A program made the translations under genes and the position numbers. Source: Anaerolineae bacterium (lineage in GTDB: Bacteria > Chloroflexota > Anaerolineae > 4572-78 > J111). Taken from it: 64,000 nt of DNA. Positions within the stretch are counted from its first letter, which is position 1. Every line of letters begins with the position of its first letter. The stretch is from assembly GCA_023382535.1 (NCBI GenBank), contig JAHDWA010000042.1, forward strand, positions 32,097 through 96,096. Reading direction: 5' to 3'. The notes beneath the pieces were generated by a model that was given only the letters and a program-made list of their open reading frames with translations, made no database searches and was not told the DNA's origin. This document shows positions 19,179 through 27,278 of the stretch, one piece after another.

Positions 19179-21041
19179 ATGAAAGCGCAAAAAATCTCCT
19201 GGATCAATGTGAGCCGGCGAATCATGTTGGCCTTGCTGCTCCTGGTCTGCCTGCCGTGGCCGGGCCAGGCCGCCGCGCCTGTCCCGTTTGAGGTCACCCA
19301 GACCCTTGACAGCGGCCCCTACTCGCTGCGGGCGGGGATAGAGTATGCCAACAGTCACCCCGGCCCGGATATCATCCGCTTTCACTCTAACCTGACCGGC
19401 AGAACCATCCTGCTCAACAGCAACCTGCCGTCCCTGACCGACAACGGCACGACGATTGACGCCAGTCCCAACTGGATCGGGAGCTGGCCGACAGGCGAGC
19501 CGGGGATCGGCCTCACCAAAAATGCGTCCGGCAGCACCGCCACCGTAGGCCTGCATATTAAGGGTGCCGACAACTGCCTCATCAAGGGGTTGCTGATTGA
19601 AGGCTTGGAGACCGGTATCCGTATCTCTGAAGGTGATGATCCATGCAACAGGGCCAATGGCAATACTATCGGCGCTGGCTCACCTGGCGGCCGCATGTTG
19701 ATTCGAGCCTGTTCTGGTCATGCTATTCGAATCCAAAACAGCGATAGCAACCGGGTCATCGGCTGTTACATCGGCACGAGTAAGACGGGTAACCTGCCAG
19801 AGCCCAACGGCTTGGCCGGTGTCTATATTGTTGATGGTCGTTTTAATGAAATTGGGGGAACGGGACCACTGGAAGGCAACCTCATCGGCGCCAGTGAGCA
19901 CGGGGTCTGGATTGAAGACAGTAATGCAGTGAGCAATACCGTACAGGCCAATCGAATCGGGATCGGTACGCTTGATGGTGATATTGGCAACAGAGGGTAT
20001 GGGGTCTGGATTTTCTGGAGGGCCTCGTATAATCAGGTGGGGGGAACATCATCTGAGACCGGCAACTGGATCTCAGGGAACGGTTATGATGGCGTAATGC
20101 TGAATGGTTTTTCGAGTTTCAATAGGCTCAATTGGAACGACATCTCTGATAATAATGGGGGCGGTATTAACATTACCCAGTCGGATAATAACAGCGTCAA
20201 TTGGAACAATATCGCCGGCAACAATACGGACGGCATTACAATTGCCAGCGCAAATGGTAACACGATCCAGGGCAATACGATTGTGCGCAATACTCAGTCG
20301 GGCGTGTATCTTTGGGAAGAAGTGAGGACTTATCAGAACTATATTCTATCCAACTTCATTGGCACCGATGCTTCCGGCACAGCCGGCCTGGGCAACGGCC
20401 AACACGGATTGGTGCTGGATAATGGCGCCCGGTCGAATCGGGTGGAAGGGAATGTCATCGCCCAAAATAAGGAGGGCGGGATCGTTATTGTTAATAGTAA
20501 CAGTTCTGACAACACCATTCTCCATAATTACATCGGGCTGACCCCAAACGGCCAGCCGCTGGGCAACACCTATTACGGGGTGGGAGTGATCGGGAGTCCG
20601 CGCAATACCATTCACAGTAACGTCATCGCCTACAATGGCGTCCCGGCCGGGGTGTGGATTAGCGAAGCCGCTGCCGTCGGCGATGGGATTTGGTTTAACA
20701 GCATCTATAATAATACCGGCCCCGGCATCGTCCTGACCAACGGCGGCAATAAAAACCTGGCTGCCCCGAGCATCACCCAGGTCCAATGCCCGCAGGTGAG
20801 CGGCGTCGGCGCTCCGGCGAACGGCAAAGTCCAAATCTTTTCCGATGAGGCCGACGAGGGTCGTTTCTATGAAGGCGAGACGCAGGCCAACAGCAGCGGC
20901 CAGTGGGTCTACACCGGAGGGTTCCACGGGCCGCATCTCACCGCCACCGCCATTGACAGTGAAAACAACACCTCTGCTTTTTCGGCACCGGCGGCGGGCT
21001 CTTTTTGCGGCATGATGTATTTGCCGGTCATTCGCCGCTAA
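19179..21041 (+). CDS. Secreted right-handed beta-helix protein with YLPVIRR C-terminus
   Basis: 620 residues. A signal peptide (IMLALLLLVCLPWPGQAAA) precedes a short motif (TLDSGPYSLRAGIEYAN) that is typical of the N-terminal rung in CSLREA/choice-of-anchor beta-helix proteins. The body (about 60-560) has many NTI and GNTI-like rungs. A terminal beta sandwich ends in GMMYLPVIRR. ATG 19179 has GGAGGT with 5-base spacing; ATG 19176 is too close. The protein is probably a surface carbohydrate-binding or lytic protein. It shares the tail motif with the preceding gene. Confidence 0.83.
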   Translation: MKAQKISWINVSRRIMLALLLLVCLPWPGQAAAPVPFEVTQTLDSGPYSLRAGIEYANSHPGPDIIRFHSNLTGRTILLNSNLPSLTDNGTTIDASPNWIGSWPTGEPGIGLTKNASGSTATVGLHIKGADNCLIKGLLIEGLETGIRISEGDDPCNRANGNTIGAGSPGGRMLIRACSGHAIRIQNSDSNRVIGCYIGTSKTGNLPEPNGLAGVYIVDGRFNEIGGTGPLEGNLIGASEHGVWIEDSNAVSNTVQANRIGIGTLDGDIGNRGYGVWIFWRASYNQVGGTSSETGNWISGNGYDGVMLNGFSSFNRLNWNDISDNNGGGINITQSDNNSVNWNNIAGNNTDGITIASANGNTIQGNTIVRNTQSGVYLWEEVRTYQNYILSNFIGTDASGTAGLGNGQHGLVLDNGARSNRVEGNVIAQNKEGGIVIVNSNSSDNTILHNYIGLTPNGQPLGNTYYGVGVIGSPRNTIHSNVIAYNGVPAGVWISEAAAVGDGIWFNSIYNNTGPGIVLTNGGNKNLAAPSITQVQCPQVSGVGAPANGKVQIFSDEADEGRFYEGETQANSSGQWVYTGGFHGPHLTATAIDSENNTSAFSAPAAGSFCGMMYLPVIRR

Positions 21042-21075
21042 GGTTTATAGATGGGCATGAATGAGGGAGGCAGTG

Positions 21076-22089
21076 ATGTCGTGGCAAGATCAACTCAAAG
21101 GTGACTCGTTATCCTGGTTGTTAGAGTCTGACTCGCCGGGCGTGCGCTATCTGGCCCTGCGCGACCTAGTGGACTGCCCGGAAAACGATCCGGAACTGGC
21201 CGCTGCCCGGCAAGCGGCGCACACCCAGGGTCCCATCGCCGCTGTTCTGGCCGAGATGAATCCGGCCGGCTACTGGGTTGAGCCTGGACCCGGTTACAAC
21301 CCGAAGTATCGCTCTACCGTTTGGGCGGTGATTATGCTGGCTCAACTGGGGGCGTCAGCCGCGCAGGACGAACGGATTGCACGGGCATGCGCCTATCTGC
21401 TGGAGCATGCCCTGACAGCGGGTGGCCATTTCAGCACTTCGGGTGCGCCGTCGGGCACGGCAGATTGCTTACAGGGCAACCTGTGCTGGGCGCTGGTCGA
21501 GTTGGGCTGTAACGATCCGCGCCTGGAGCCGGCTTTTGAATGGATGGCCCGCAGCGTCACGGGGGAAGGAGTGGCTCCGGCTGAAGCGCGGCAGGCCGCC
21601 GTGCGTTACTACGCCGGTAAGTGCGGCCCGGTCTTTGCCTGCGGTTCAAATAACAGGCTGCCCTGCGCCTGGGGCGCGGTCAAAGTGATGCAGGCCCTTG
21701 GCCGCTGGCCGCTGGAACGGCGCACGGCCCTGATTGACCGCGCCATCCGGCAGGGGGTGGATTTTCTTTTCAGCACGGACCCGGCGCTGGCGGATTATCC
21801 CGCGGGTTACAGCGACAAACCGAGCGGCAACTGGTGGAAATTCGGCTTCCCGGTGTTCTATGTCACCGACCTGCTGCAAAATGTTGAGGTGCTGGTCGGC
21901 CTGGGCTACGGGTACGATCCCAGATTGGCGAATTCCCTGACTCTTATCCGTGGCAAGCAGGACGAGCATGGACGCTGGCCGTTGGAATACGACTACGCCG
22001 GCAAGACGTGGGTGGACTTTGGGCCAAAGAAACAGCCCAATAAGTGGGTCACGCTGCGGGCGCTGCGGGTGCTGAAAGCCGTGGGGTGA
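21076..22089 (+). CDS. Alpha/alpha-toroid (prenyltransferase/squalene-cyclase-like) protein
   Basis: 337 residues. Repeated helical units with Gly-rich turns (STVWAVIMLAQLG, CLQGNLCWALVELGC, CAWGAVKVMQALG) resemble the squalene-cyclase/prenyltransferase alpha-alpha barrel. The terpene cyclase DxDD is not obvious, so a cyclase role is not claimed. Such proteins are sometimes mislabelled NifH in databases. GGGAGG (21065-21070) sets the start at 21076; the ATG at 21061 overlaps the ribosome site. Function unknown. Confidence 0.62.
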   Translation: MSWQDQLKGDSLSWLLESDSPGVRYLALRDLVDCPENDPELAAARQAAHTQGPIAAVLAEMNPAGYWVEPGPGYNPKYRSTVWAVIMLAQLGASAAQDERIARACAYLLEHALTAGGHFSTSGAPSGTADCLQGNLCWALVELGCNDPRLEPAFEWMARSVTGEGVAPAEARQAAVRYYAGKCGPVFACGSNNRLPCAWGAVKVMQALGRWPLERRTALIDRAIRQGVDFLFSTDPALADYPAGYSDKPSGNWWKFGFPVFYVTDLLQNVEVLVGLGYGYDPRLANSLTLIRGKQDEHGRWPLEYDYAGKTWVDFGPKKQPNKWVTLRALRVLKAVG

Positions 22090-22209
22090 AGACCGGGAGA
22101 TCGAGGTGTCTTTGTAATTTTTCCTAAAATAAGGTGTGTTCACGGTAGCGCGAAGGCCCTCGGCCCAAACGCTGTGGCCAGGGGTCTTTGCTAAAAAAGG
22201 AGCGACATA

Positions 22210-22533
22210 ATGAGCAGCCATTCCCCTCATATCAGCCAAGCATTTCAAACGTTTATGACCGAAGCTCACGGGCATGCTCAGGCCTGGGCGACCATGTGCC
22301 AGGCGCTTGAGCAGACCAACGCCCTGGACACGAAAACCGGTGAACTAGCCTACCTGGCCGTCCTGGCAGCGCTGCGCCTAAAAAGCGGTATTCCGTTCCA
22401 CGTGGAAGCGGCCAAAAGAGCCGGCGCTTCGCGGGAAGAGGTTATTAGCGCCATCCTGGTCGGCCTGCCGGTTGCCGGCCATGGAGTGGTCCAGGCACTG
22501 CCAATGGCAGTGGCCGCCTATGATGCGGAGTGA
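22210..22533 (+). CDS. Carboxymuconolactone decarboxylase-like (AhpD-fold) protein
   Basis: 107 residues. The region LAYLAVLAALRLKSGIPFHV and AAKRAGASREEVISAILVGLP match the CMD family. The CxxC typical of peroxidase AhpD is absent (here LKSGIPFH), and only one cysteine occurs in the protein. It thus belongs to the non-redox branch, if it is functional as CMD. GGAG lies upstream of ATG 22210. Confidence 0.8.
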   Translation: MSSHSPHISQAFQTFMTEAHGHAQAWATMCQALEQTNALDTKTGELAYLAVLAALRLKSGIPFHVEAAKRAGASREEVISAILVGLPVAGHGVVQALPMAVAAYDAE

Positions 22534-22580
22534 GACTTAAGAATGAGGGTTAATTCAAATATTGAAAAAGGAGGTTTTTT

Positions 22581-22610
22581 ATGACGGGTACAAAAGAATA
22601 TCGAATTTAA
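22581..22610 (+). CDS. Nine-codon ORF with strong ribosome site, possible leader peptide
   Basis: ATG at 22581 has AAGGAGG with ideal spacing, and encodes only MTGTKEYRI before TAA. It lies 45 bp upstream of the dodecin gene. It could be a leader peptide or the remnant of a decayed gene. Low confidence. Confidence 0.3.
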   Translation: MTGTKEYRI

Positions 22611-22655
22611 CCAACCCATTGAATAACTTTTAAATTGAATAGAAGGAGAATTGCC

Positions 22656-22874
22656 ATGGCTGAGCATAGCTTTTACAAAATCATTGAGTTAGTCGGCACC
22701 AGCAAGGTTTCCTGGGAAGATGCCGCCAGGGCGGCGGTGCTGGCAACGGCCCAAACGGTGCGTGACCTGCGGGTGGCCGAAGTCAAACAGTTTGATCTGA
22801 GAGTTGAGGATGGCAACGTCATCTATCGGGTTAAATTGGATGTCTCTTTCAAGGTAGAAGGTCACGAGGTATAG
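22656..22874 (+). CDS. Dodecin-family protein
   Basis: 72 residues, the normal size of a dodecin. The pattern HSFYKIIELVGTSKVSWEDA, ATAQTVRDLRVAEVKQFDLR and VIYRVKLDVSFKV is the beta-alpha-beta-beta fold of dodecin, which assembles into a 12-mer that binds flavin or other ligands. GAAGGAG precedes ATG 22656. Ligand identity is not shown by the sequence. Confidence 0.87.
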   Translation: MAEHSFYKIIELVGTSKVSWEDAARAAVLATAQTVRDLRVAEVKQFDLRVEDGNVIYRVKLDVSFKVEGHEV

Positions 22875-23007
22875 GTTTGTCTCAGTCCAGCCTCACCGCT
22901 CGCTCTAGCCTGGGTGAATTTTGGCTGGGACTCGGTGGGGCTGAGGATGAACCAACTTTCCAGGCTGTCTTTTTTTAAGGGCCTGCCCCGGCCCAAAGGA
23001 GGTTAAA

Positions 23008-23721
23008 ATGTCCCATCTTTTTATAGAGTTGTATGAGCAAGTGGGCGATCGTTTTCCGTGCTGCACCCTGGCCGACCATGAGTTGCACTCCCGCCAATAC
23101 TTCTTTGACCTGCACCCGCGGGGTGTGGCCGATCGCGCTACCCGGGTCGTCGTGCGGCCCGGCCCGGAATATCGCACCGGCGACCATATTCGCCTGCTGG
23201 ATCGGGCCAGGCTCAGTCACACCGATGCAGTGGCCGTTGATCCGGCCATTGCCGCCGATGTGGATTTAAACAGCGTCTTGTTTGACCATCATGGCTTTGC
23301 CGGGCGGGCCGAAGCCGTGGTAGTTGTTACTAACCCCAATCCCGACAGCAGTTACCGGCTGCGGATGAGCCTGTACGACCAGGTTGGGCAGTTGTGGCCT
23401 TCGCTGATTTTTTATGACTGGGAATACCCGCTTGATGAACCCATTGCCGACTTGAGCCAGTTTCATTTTGAGCAGAAGGCGGCCTTTATCCGGGTCGAGG
23501 CCGGACCCGCTTACCAGTCCGGCGACCGGGTTATTCTGCGCGAAAGCCGAGGCACCGGCACACCCAGCCAGGCCCTGGAACCAGGTGACTATGATTTGAC
23601 TGATTGGCTGCTGCCCGTTGCCGAAGTTAGCCCGTGGCAGCCGCATAATCTGCGCCAATCCTGGGCCGAAACGGTTGCTGCCATGGAGCTTGACCTGCAA
23701 CCGCGTCTGCTCTGGCATTAG
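23008..23721 (+). CDS. Hypothetical protein with internal duplication
   Basis: 237 residues with no signal peptide or membrane segment. Two halves resemble one another: LFIELYEQVGDRFPCC with RPGPEYRTGDHIRLLD in the first, and MSLYDQVGQLWPSL with EAGPAYQSGDRVILRE in the second. The pattern of LYxQ...ATxVxVxPGxxYxxGD resembles a beta-gamma-crystallin double motif, but I cannot confirm the family. ATG 23008 has AAAGGAGG upstream. It is convergent with the GH4 gene. Confidence 0.6.
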   Translation: MSHLFIELYEQVGDRFPCCTLADHELHSRQYFFDLHPRGVADRATRVVVRPGPEYRTGDHIRLLDRARLSHTDAVAVDPAIAADVDLNSVLFDHHGFAGRAEAVVVVTNPNPDSSYRLRMSLYDQVGQLWPSLIFYDWEYPLDEPIADLSQFHFEQKAAFIRVEAGPAYQSGDRVILRESRGTGTPSQALEPGDYDLTDWLLPVAEVSPWQPHNLRQSWAETVAAMELDLQPRLLWH

Positions 23722-23799
23722 CTTGCCTGTTGCCCCTCTGTTGGTTGGTCTGAGGACGGCAGTACCAGCAGGATGATTTTTCCCCGGTGTTAAACGGGT

Positions 23800-25107
23800 T
23801 TAGTGATGGAAGCGAGGCAGCCATTGCTGTTGGGCAGCCAGCAGCGCGTCGGCTAACGCTTCCGCCTGCTGGCGGGTTAAAACGTGCCCTTCGGCCAGGA
23901 GGGCCTGGACCAGGAGATGATAATCTCCGCCGAGGGCCGCGGCTGCGGTTAATTCCTGCACGCCAATAACGCGCTGCAAGATGGCGGTAATGCCCGGTGG
24001 CAAAGCGCCAAAGTTCAGCGAGTGGAACCCAGAAGCATTGACCAGCGTCGTTCCTTCCAGCACCGCTCCGGGCGGGAGGTTGCTTACCTGGCCGGTGTTG
24101 GGCAGGTTGACTGAGTAGAAACCGTTGGCATCGTTCCAGATGGCGCGTAGAATCTCGACCAGTTGGGAATGCTCGCCTGCTTCGTTCCCTTTAGCCGGCG
24201 GGACAAATCCGTAGGCTTCATTGGCCATTTGCTCAAAGATTTTGTCACCCCACTCGATGACTCCTTCAAAGGAGATGGCGTCCACTCCCAGAGTCCGGCC
24301 ATGATAACCTTGCTGACCATGCCAGCCGGGGAAGAACTCGACCACGTGGCGGTCAAGAACTGCCGGAAAGGCGTCGAAAACCTGGAATAAATCCCACGAG
24401 ACCGGATTCTTAGCCACCACTTCTGGTTTTTCGGCCATTTTCTGCCGCACCAGTGGCCAGGCATCCCGGCCCTGGTAGCGCAGCTCGGTGATCCAGGTCA
24501 GGTGGTTCACCCCGATTGCCGCCGACCAGAGCGCCTCTGCCGGGACATCAAGGAAGCGAGCCAGGTAATCATGCACTTCCTTGACGCCAATGCACAAGCC
24601 GACGACCGGCGCTGGTGTTGCCTGACGAATGGCCCGGCAAATAACAGACATGGGGTTGGAGTAGTTAATAAAGATCGCCTCTGGGCAGAGCCTGACAATA
24701 TCGTTGGCAATCTCCACCATGGGTGGAACCATGCGCAGGGCACGGGAAATGCCGCCCGGCATGTAAGTATCGCCCACCGGCTGCGCAATGCCGAACTGGC
24801 GCGGGATGAAAACATCCTGCTCCCAGGCGCGGCGGCCGCCCACCCCGATGCAGGCGACTACGGCATCTGCCCCGGCTAACAAATCCCGGCGATCCTCGGC
24901 AGCGCGCACGATAACAGGCGCTTCGTTCATTTCTATGAGCCGTTGGGACAATCGGGTGGCAATATCCAGATTTTCCGCGTTGATATCCACCAAACGCAGT
25001 TCCCACTCGCCCCCATCGGTAACTAAATGTTGCACCAGCCCCCGCGTGAACATGGCGCTGCCAGCGCCAATAAGTACCAGATTTTTGCGAAGAGATGTTG
25101 TGGTCAT
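23800..25107 (-). CDS. GH4-family NAD-dependent glycosidase-like enzyme
   Basis: 435 residues, normal for GH4. The N-terminus (LVLIGAGSAMFTRGL) is an NAD-binding motif and LRLVDI the following acidic strand. GH4 enzymes use NAD and a divalent metal to cleave glycosides by oxidation, elimination and re-addition. The metal ligands are visible as C172 (VGLCIGVKEVH) and H202 (GVNHLTW). INYSNPM (148-153) is a family motif. The residues after C172 (CIGV) are not those of the well-known CHSV, CDMP, CNVP or CHG subgroups, so the substrate is open. AAAGGATCACC precedes ATG 25107. It is divergent from the sugar transporter operon. Confidence 0.85.
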   Translation of the reverse strand: MTTTSLRKNLVLIGAGSAMFTRGLVQHLVTDGGEWELRLVDINAENLDIATRLSQRLIEMNEAPVIVRAAEDRRDLLAGADAVVACIGVGGRRAWEQDVFIPRQFGIAQPVGDTYMPGGISRALRMVPPMVEIANDIVRLCPEAIFINYSNPMSVICRAIRQATPAPVVGLCIGVKEVHDYLARFLDVPAEALWSAAIGVNHLTWITELRYQGRDAWPLVRQKMAEKPEVVAKNPVSWDLFQVFDAFPAVLDRHVVEFFPGWHGQQGYHGRTLGVDAISFEGVIEWGDKIFEQMANEAYGFVPPAKGNEAGEHSQLVEILRAIWNDANGFYSVNLPNTGQVSNLPPGAVLEGTTLVNASGFHSLNFGALPPGITAILQRVIGVQELTAAAALGGDYHLLVQALLAEGHVLTRQQAEALADALLAAQQQWLPRFHH

Positions 25108-25146
25108 CGGTGATCCTTTCTAGATTAAGTTGGAATAGTTTGGTTG

Positions 25147-25198
25147 GCTCAGATCGTTAACGACCTGAGCTTAGGTACCTGGTCCAAACCGTTGGACC
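25147..25198. promoter_or_regulatory. Palindromic operator candidates upstream of GH4 gene
   Basis: GCTCAGATCGTTAACGACCTGAGC positions 25147-25170 form a near-perfect palindrome (22 of 24 bases) with TCGTTAACGA at its centre, 40 bp above the GH4 start. A second inverted pair, GGTCCAA (25181-25187) and TTGGACC (25192-25198), follows. Their sequence differs from the LacI palindrome at 25567, so a different regulator or a transcript hairpin is possible. Confidence 0.4.
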
Positions 25199-25531
25199 GG
25201 TTGATGTTCACTGCCCGGATGGATTGAACAATTGAGTCCAGAAACACCGGGTTGAGTGTAGCTAGCAGCCCAATTCGCCCGTATTGGGGTTATGGTTGGG
25301 GAGCTTGAGAGTCCAGTTCATAGGGCCAAAGCCCGGCGACCATTAGAGAGGCTAACAGTCGTTTTCATTCCAGAGAGGATAAACGCAGGATAACAGAAAA
25401 CCCAGGTAACTCAAGAAGAACCGTTACTCAATACTGTAATTATACTGAAAAATTGATAAAAATCCAGAGACAGAAGTACCGAACTGCTTTACCCCGAAGT
25501 ACCGGTAAGACTGCACGCTTATTCTAACCTT
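25199..25531. other. Non-coding stretch between divergent sugar genes
   Basis: Part of the 602-bp gap between the GH4 gene and the transporter operon. No coding region is evident. The regulatory elements flank it at 25147-25198 and 25532-25590. Confidence 0.5.
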
Positions 25532-25590
25532 TTGACACATTCTTAATTTGTGTTATTATTAAGCTTGCAAACGGTTGCGCAACCGTTTGC
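25532..25590 (+). promoter_or_regulatory. Promoter with LacI-type operator for the transporter operon
   Basis: TTGACA (25532-25537), 16 bp, TATTAT (25554-25559) is a near-consensus sigma70 promoter. Immediately downstream, 25567-25590 is a perfect 24-bp palindrome with half-site GCAAACGGTTGC and a central GCGC. The position over the transcription start fits repression, and a copy with four mismatches overlaps the lacI promoter at 42058-42081. Confidence 0.8.
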
Positions 25591-25709
25591 TAACTTCTGC
25601 CCTGATAACACCTGCGGTCATTTCACGTTCTTTGACTGGAGCAGCTATACAGCGTTACAGCCCGATCATCTAGTCAACGAAGCTAGACTTAACGACAAGG
25701 AAAGTATGT

Positions 25710-27278
25710 ATGGATAAACCGGCTGTATTACTCCATATGGAAAATGTCAGTAAATCATTCCCCGGCGTGCAGGCGCTCGACCAGGTGAGCCTGGAAGTGG
25801 GGGCAGGCGAAATTTTGGGCCTCATCGGGGAAAACGGCGCGGGCAAATCTACTCTCATGAAGATTTTGTCCGGCGTTTACCAGATGGACAGCGGCCAAAT
25901 CTATCTCCTGGGCCAGCCTGTCCAGATTCAAAATCCTCACCATGCCCAACAGCTCGGTATTTCCATCATTTACCAGGAATTTAATCTGATGCCCAACTTG
26001 ACGGTCATGGAGAATGTTTACATTGGCCGTGAGCCGGGCTATTTGTTTGTTGACCGCCGCCAGCTCCAGGATCGGACCCAGCAGTTGCTTGACCGCCTGG
26101 GTGTCCATCTCAGGCCGACCGCTCTGGTGCGTGATTTGTCGGTGGCCGAACAGCAGATGGTCGAGATTGCCAAGGCGCTCTCGCTGGAGGTGCGGGTTAT
26201 CATTATGGATGAGCCGACCTCGGCCCTGAGCGAAACCGAAGTTCACATTCTGTTTGGCGTCGTTCAGGAGCTTAAGCGGGATGGTATCGGCGTGATCTTT
26301 ATCTCGCACCGGCTGGACGAGGTTCGCACCCTGTGTGACCGCATCACCGTCCTGCGCGATGGCCGCAACGTGGGCGATATGGATGCCAAAACCGCCACCG
26401 AGGACCAAATCATCCGGCTGATGGTCGGGCGTCCCCTCAATCAATTTTTCCACACCGAAAGCCATAAAATCCAGGCCGACCGGGAGGCCGTCGGCGATAT
26501 TGCCCTGGAAGTCCGCGGGCTGACCCGCACCGGCAGTAATTTGGACCCCAACGCGACTGTGTTAAATAACATCAGCTTTCAACTGCGGCGTGGTGAGATT
26601 TTGGGGCTGGCCGGGCTGGTGGGGGCCGGGCGAACCGAGGTGGTGCGCACAATTTTTGGGGCGGATGCCAGCGATGCCGGGGAAATCTATATCGAAGGGG
26701 AGCAGGTAGACATTCGTTCCCCGCTGGACGCCATTCGTCACGGCATCGGCTTTGTCCCGGAAGATCGCAAAGAGCAAGGGCTGGTGCTCAGCCTGGCCGT
26801 GCGGGAGAACGTCGCACTCTCCAATCTGGATCAACTTTCCCAATTTGGTTTTGTCAAATTGTCCCAGGAGCGGGAACAGGTGCAGGAGTATGTCAAACGC
26901 CTCCAGATTCGCACCCCCAGCCTGGAACAGCTTGTTCTCAATTTGAGCGGTGGCAACCAGCAGAAGGTCGTCATTTCCAAGTGGTTAATGTTGCAGCCGA
27001 AGATTCTGATCATGGATGAACCCACGCGGGGCATTGACGTCGGCGCCAAGGCCGAAATCTATGCGCTGATGAACCAACTGGCCCAGAGTGGCGTCGGAAT
27101 TATTATGATCTCGTCGGAGCTGCCGGAACTGCTGGCGATGAGCGACCGGATAGTCTGCCTGTCGGCGGGCCGGGTGACAGGGGTACTCAATCGCGACGAA
27201 GCCACCCCGGAACGGGTCATGCGTTACTGTACCTTAAAACAGGGTCAGACTATAGAAGAGGGAGCAATTTTATCATGA
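25710..27278 (+). CDS. Sugar ABC transporter ATP-binding protein (CUT2, RbsA-like)
   Basis: 522 residues with two nucleotide-binding halves, as in RbsA/XylG. The first half has GENGAGKST (Walker A) and LSVAEQQMVEIAKAL in place of the signature. The second half has a degenerate Walker A (GLVGAGRTEVV) and LSGGNQQKVVISKWL, as usual for the family. It powers import of a monosaccharide at the inner membrane. It is the first gene downstream of the LacI-operator promoter and overlaps the permease gene by 4 bp (ATGA). Confidence 0.93.
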   Translation: MDKPAVLLHMENVSKSFPGVQALDQVSLEVGAGEILGLIGENGAGKSTLMKILSGVYQMDSGQIYLLGQPVQIQNPHHAQQLGISIIYQEFNLMPNLTVMENVYIGREPGYLFVDRRQLQDRTQQLLDRLGVHLRPTALVRDLSVAEQQMVEIAKALSLEVRVIIMDEPTSALSETEVHILFGVVQELKRDGIGVIFISHRLDEVRTLCDRITVLRDGRNVGDMDAKTATEDQIIRLMVGRPLNQFFHTESHKIQADREAVGDIALEVRGLTRTGSNLDPNATVLNNISFQLRRGEILGLAGLVGAGRTEVVRTIFGADASDAGEIYIEGEQVDIRSPLDAIRHGIGFVPEDRKEQGLVLSLAVRENVALSNLDQLSQFGFVKLSQEREQVQEYVKRLQIRTPSLEQLVLNLSGGNQQKVVISKWLMLQPKILIMDEPTRGIDVGAKAEIYALMNQLAQSGVGIIMISSELPELLAMSDRIVCLSAGRVTGVLNRDEATPERVMRYCTLKQGQTIEEGAILS

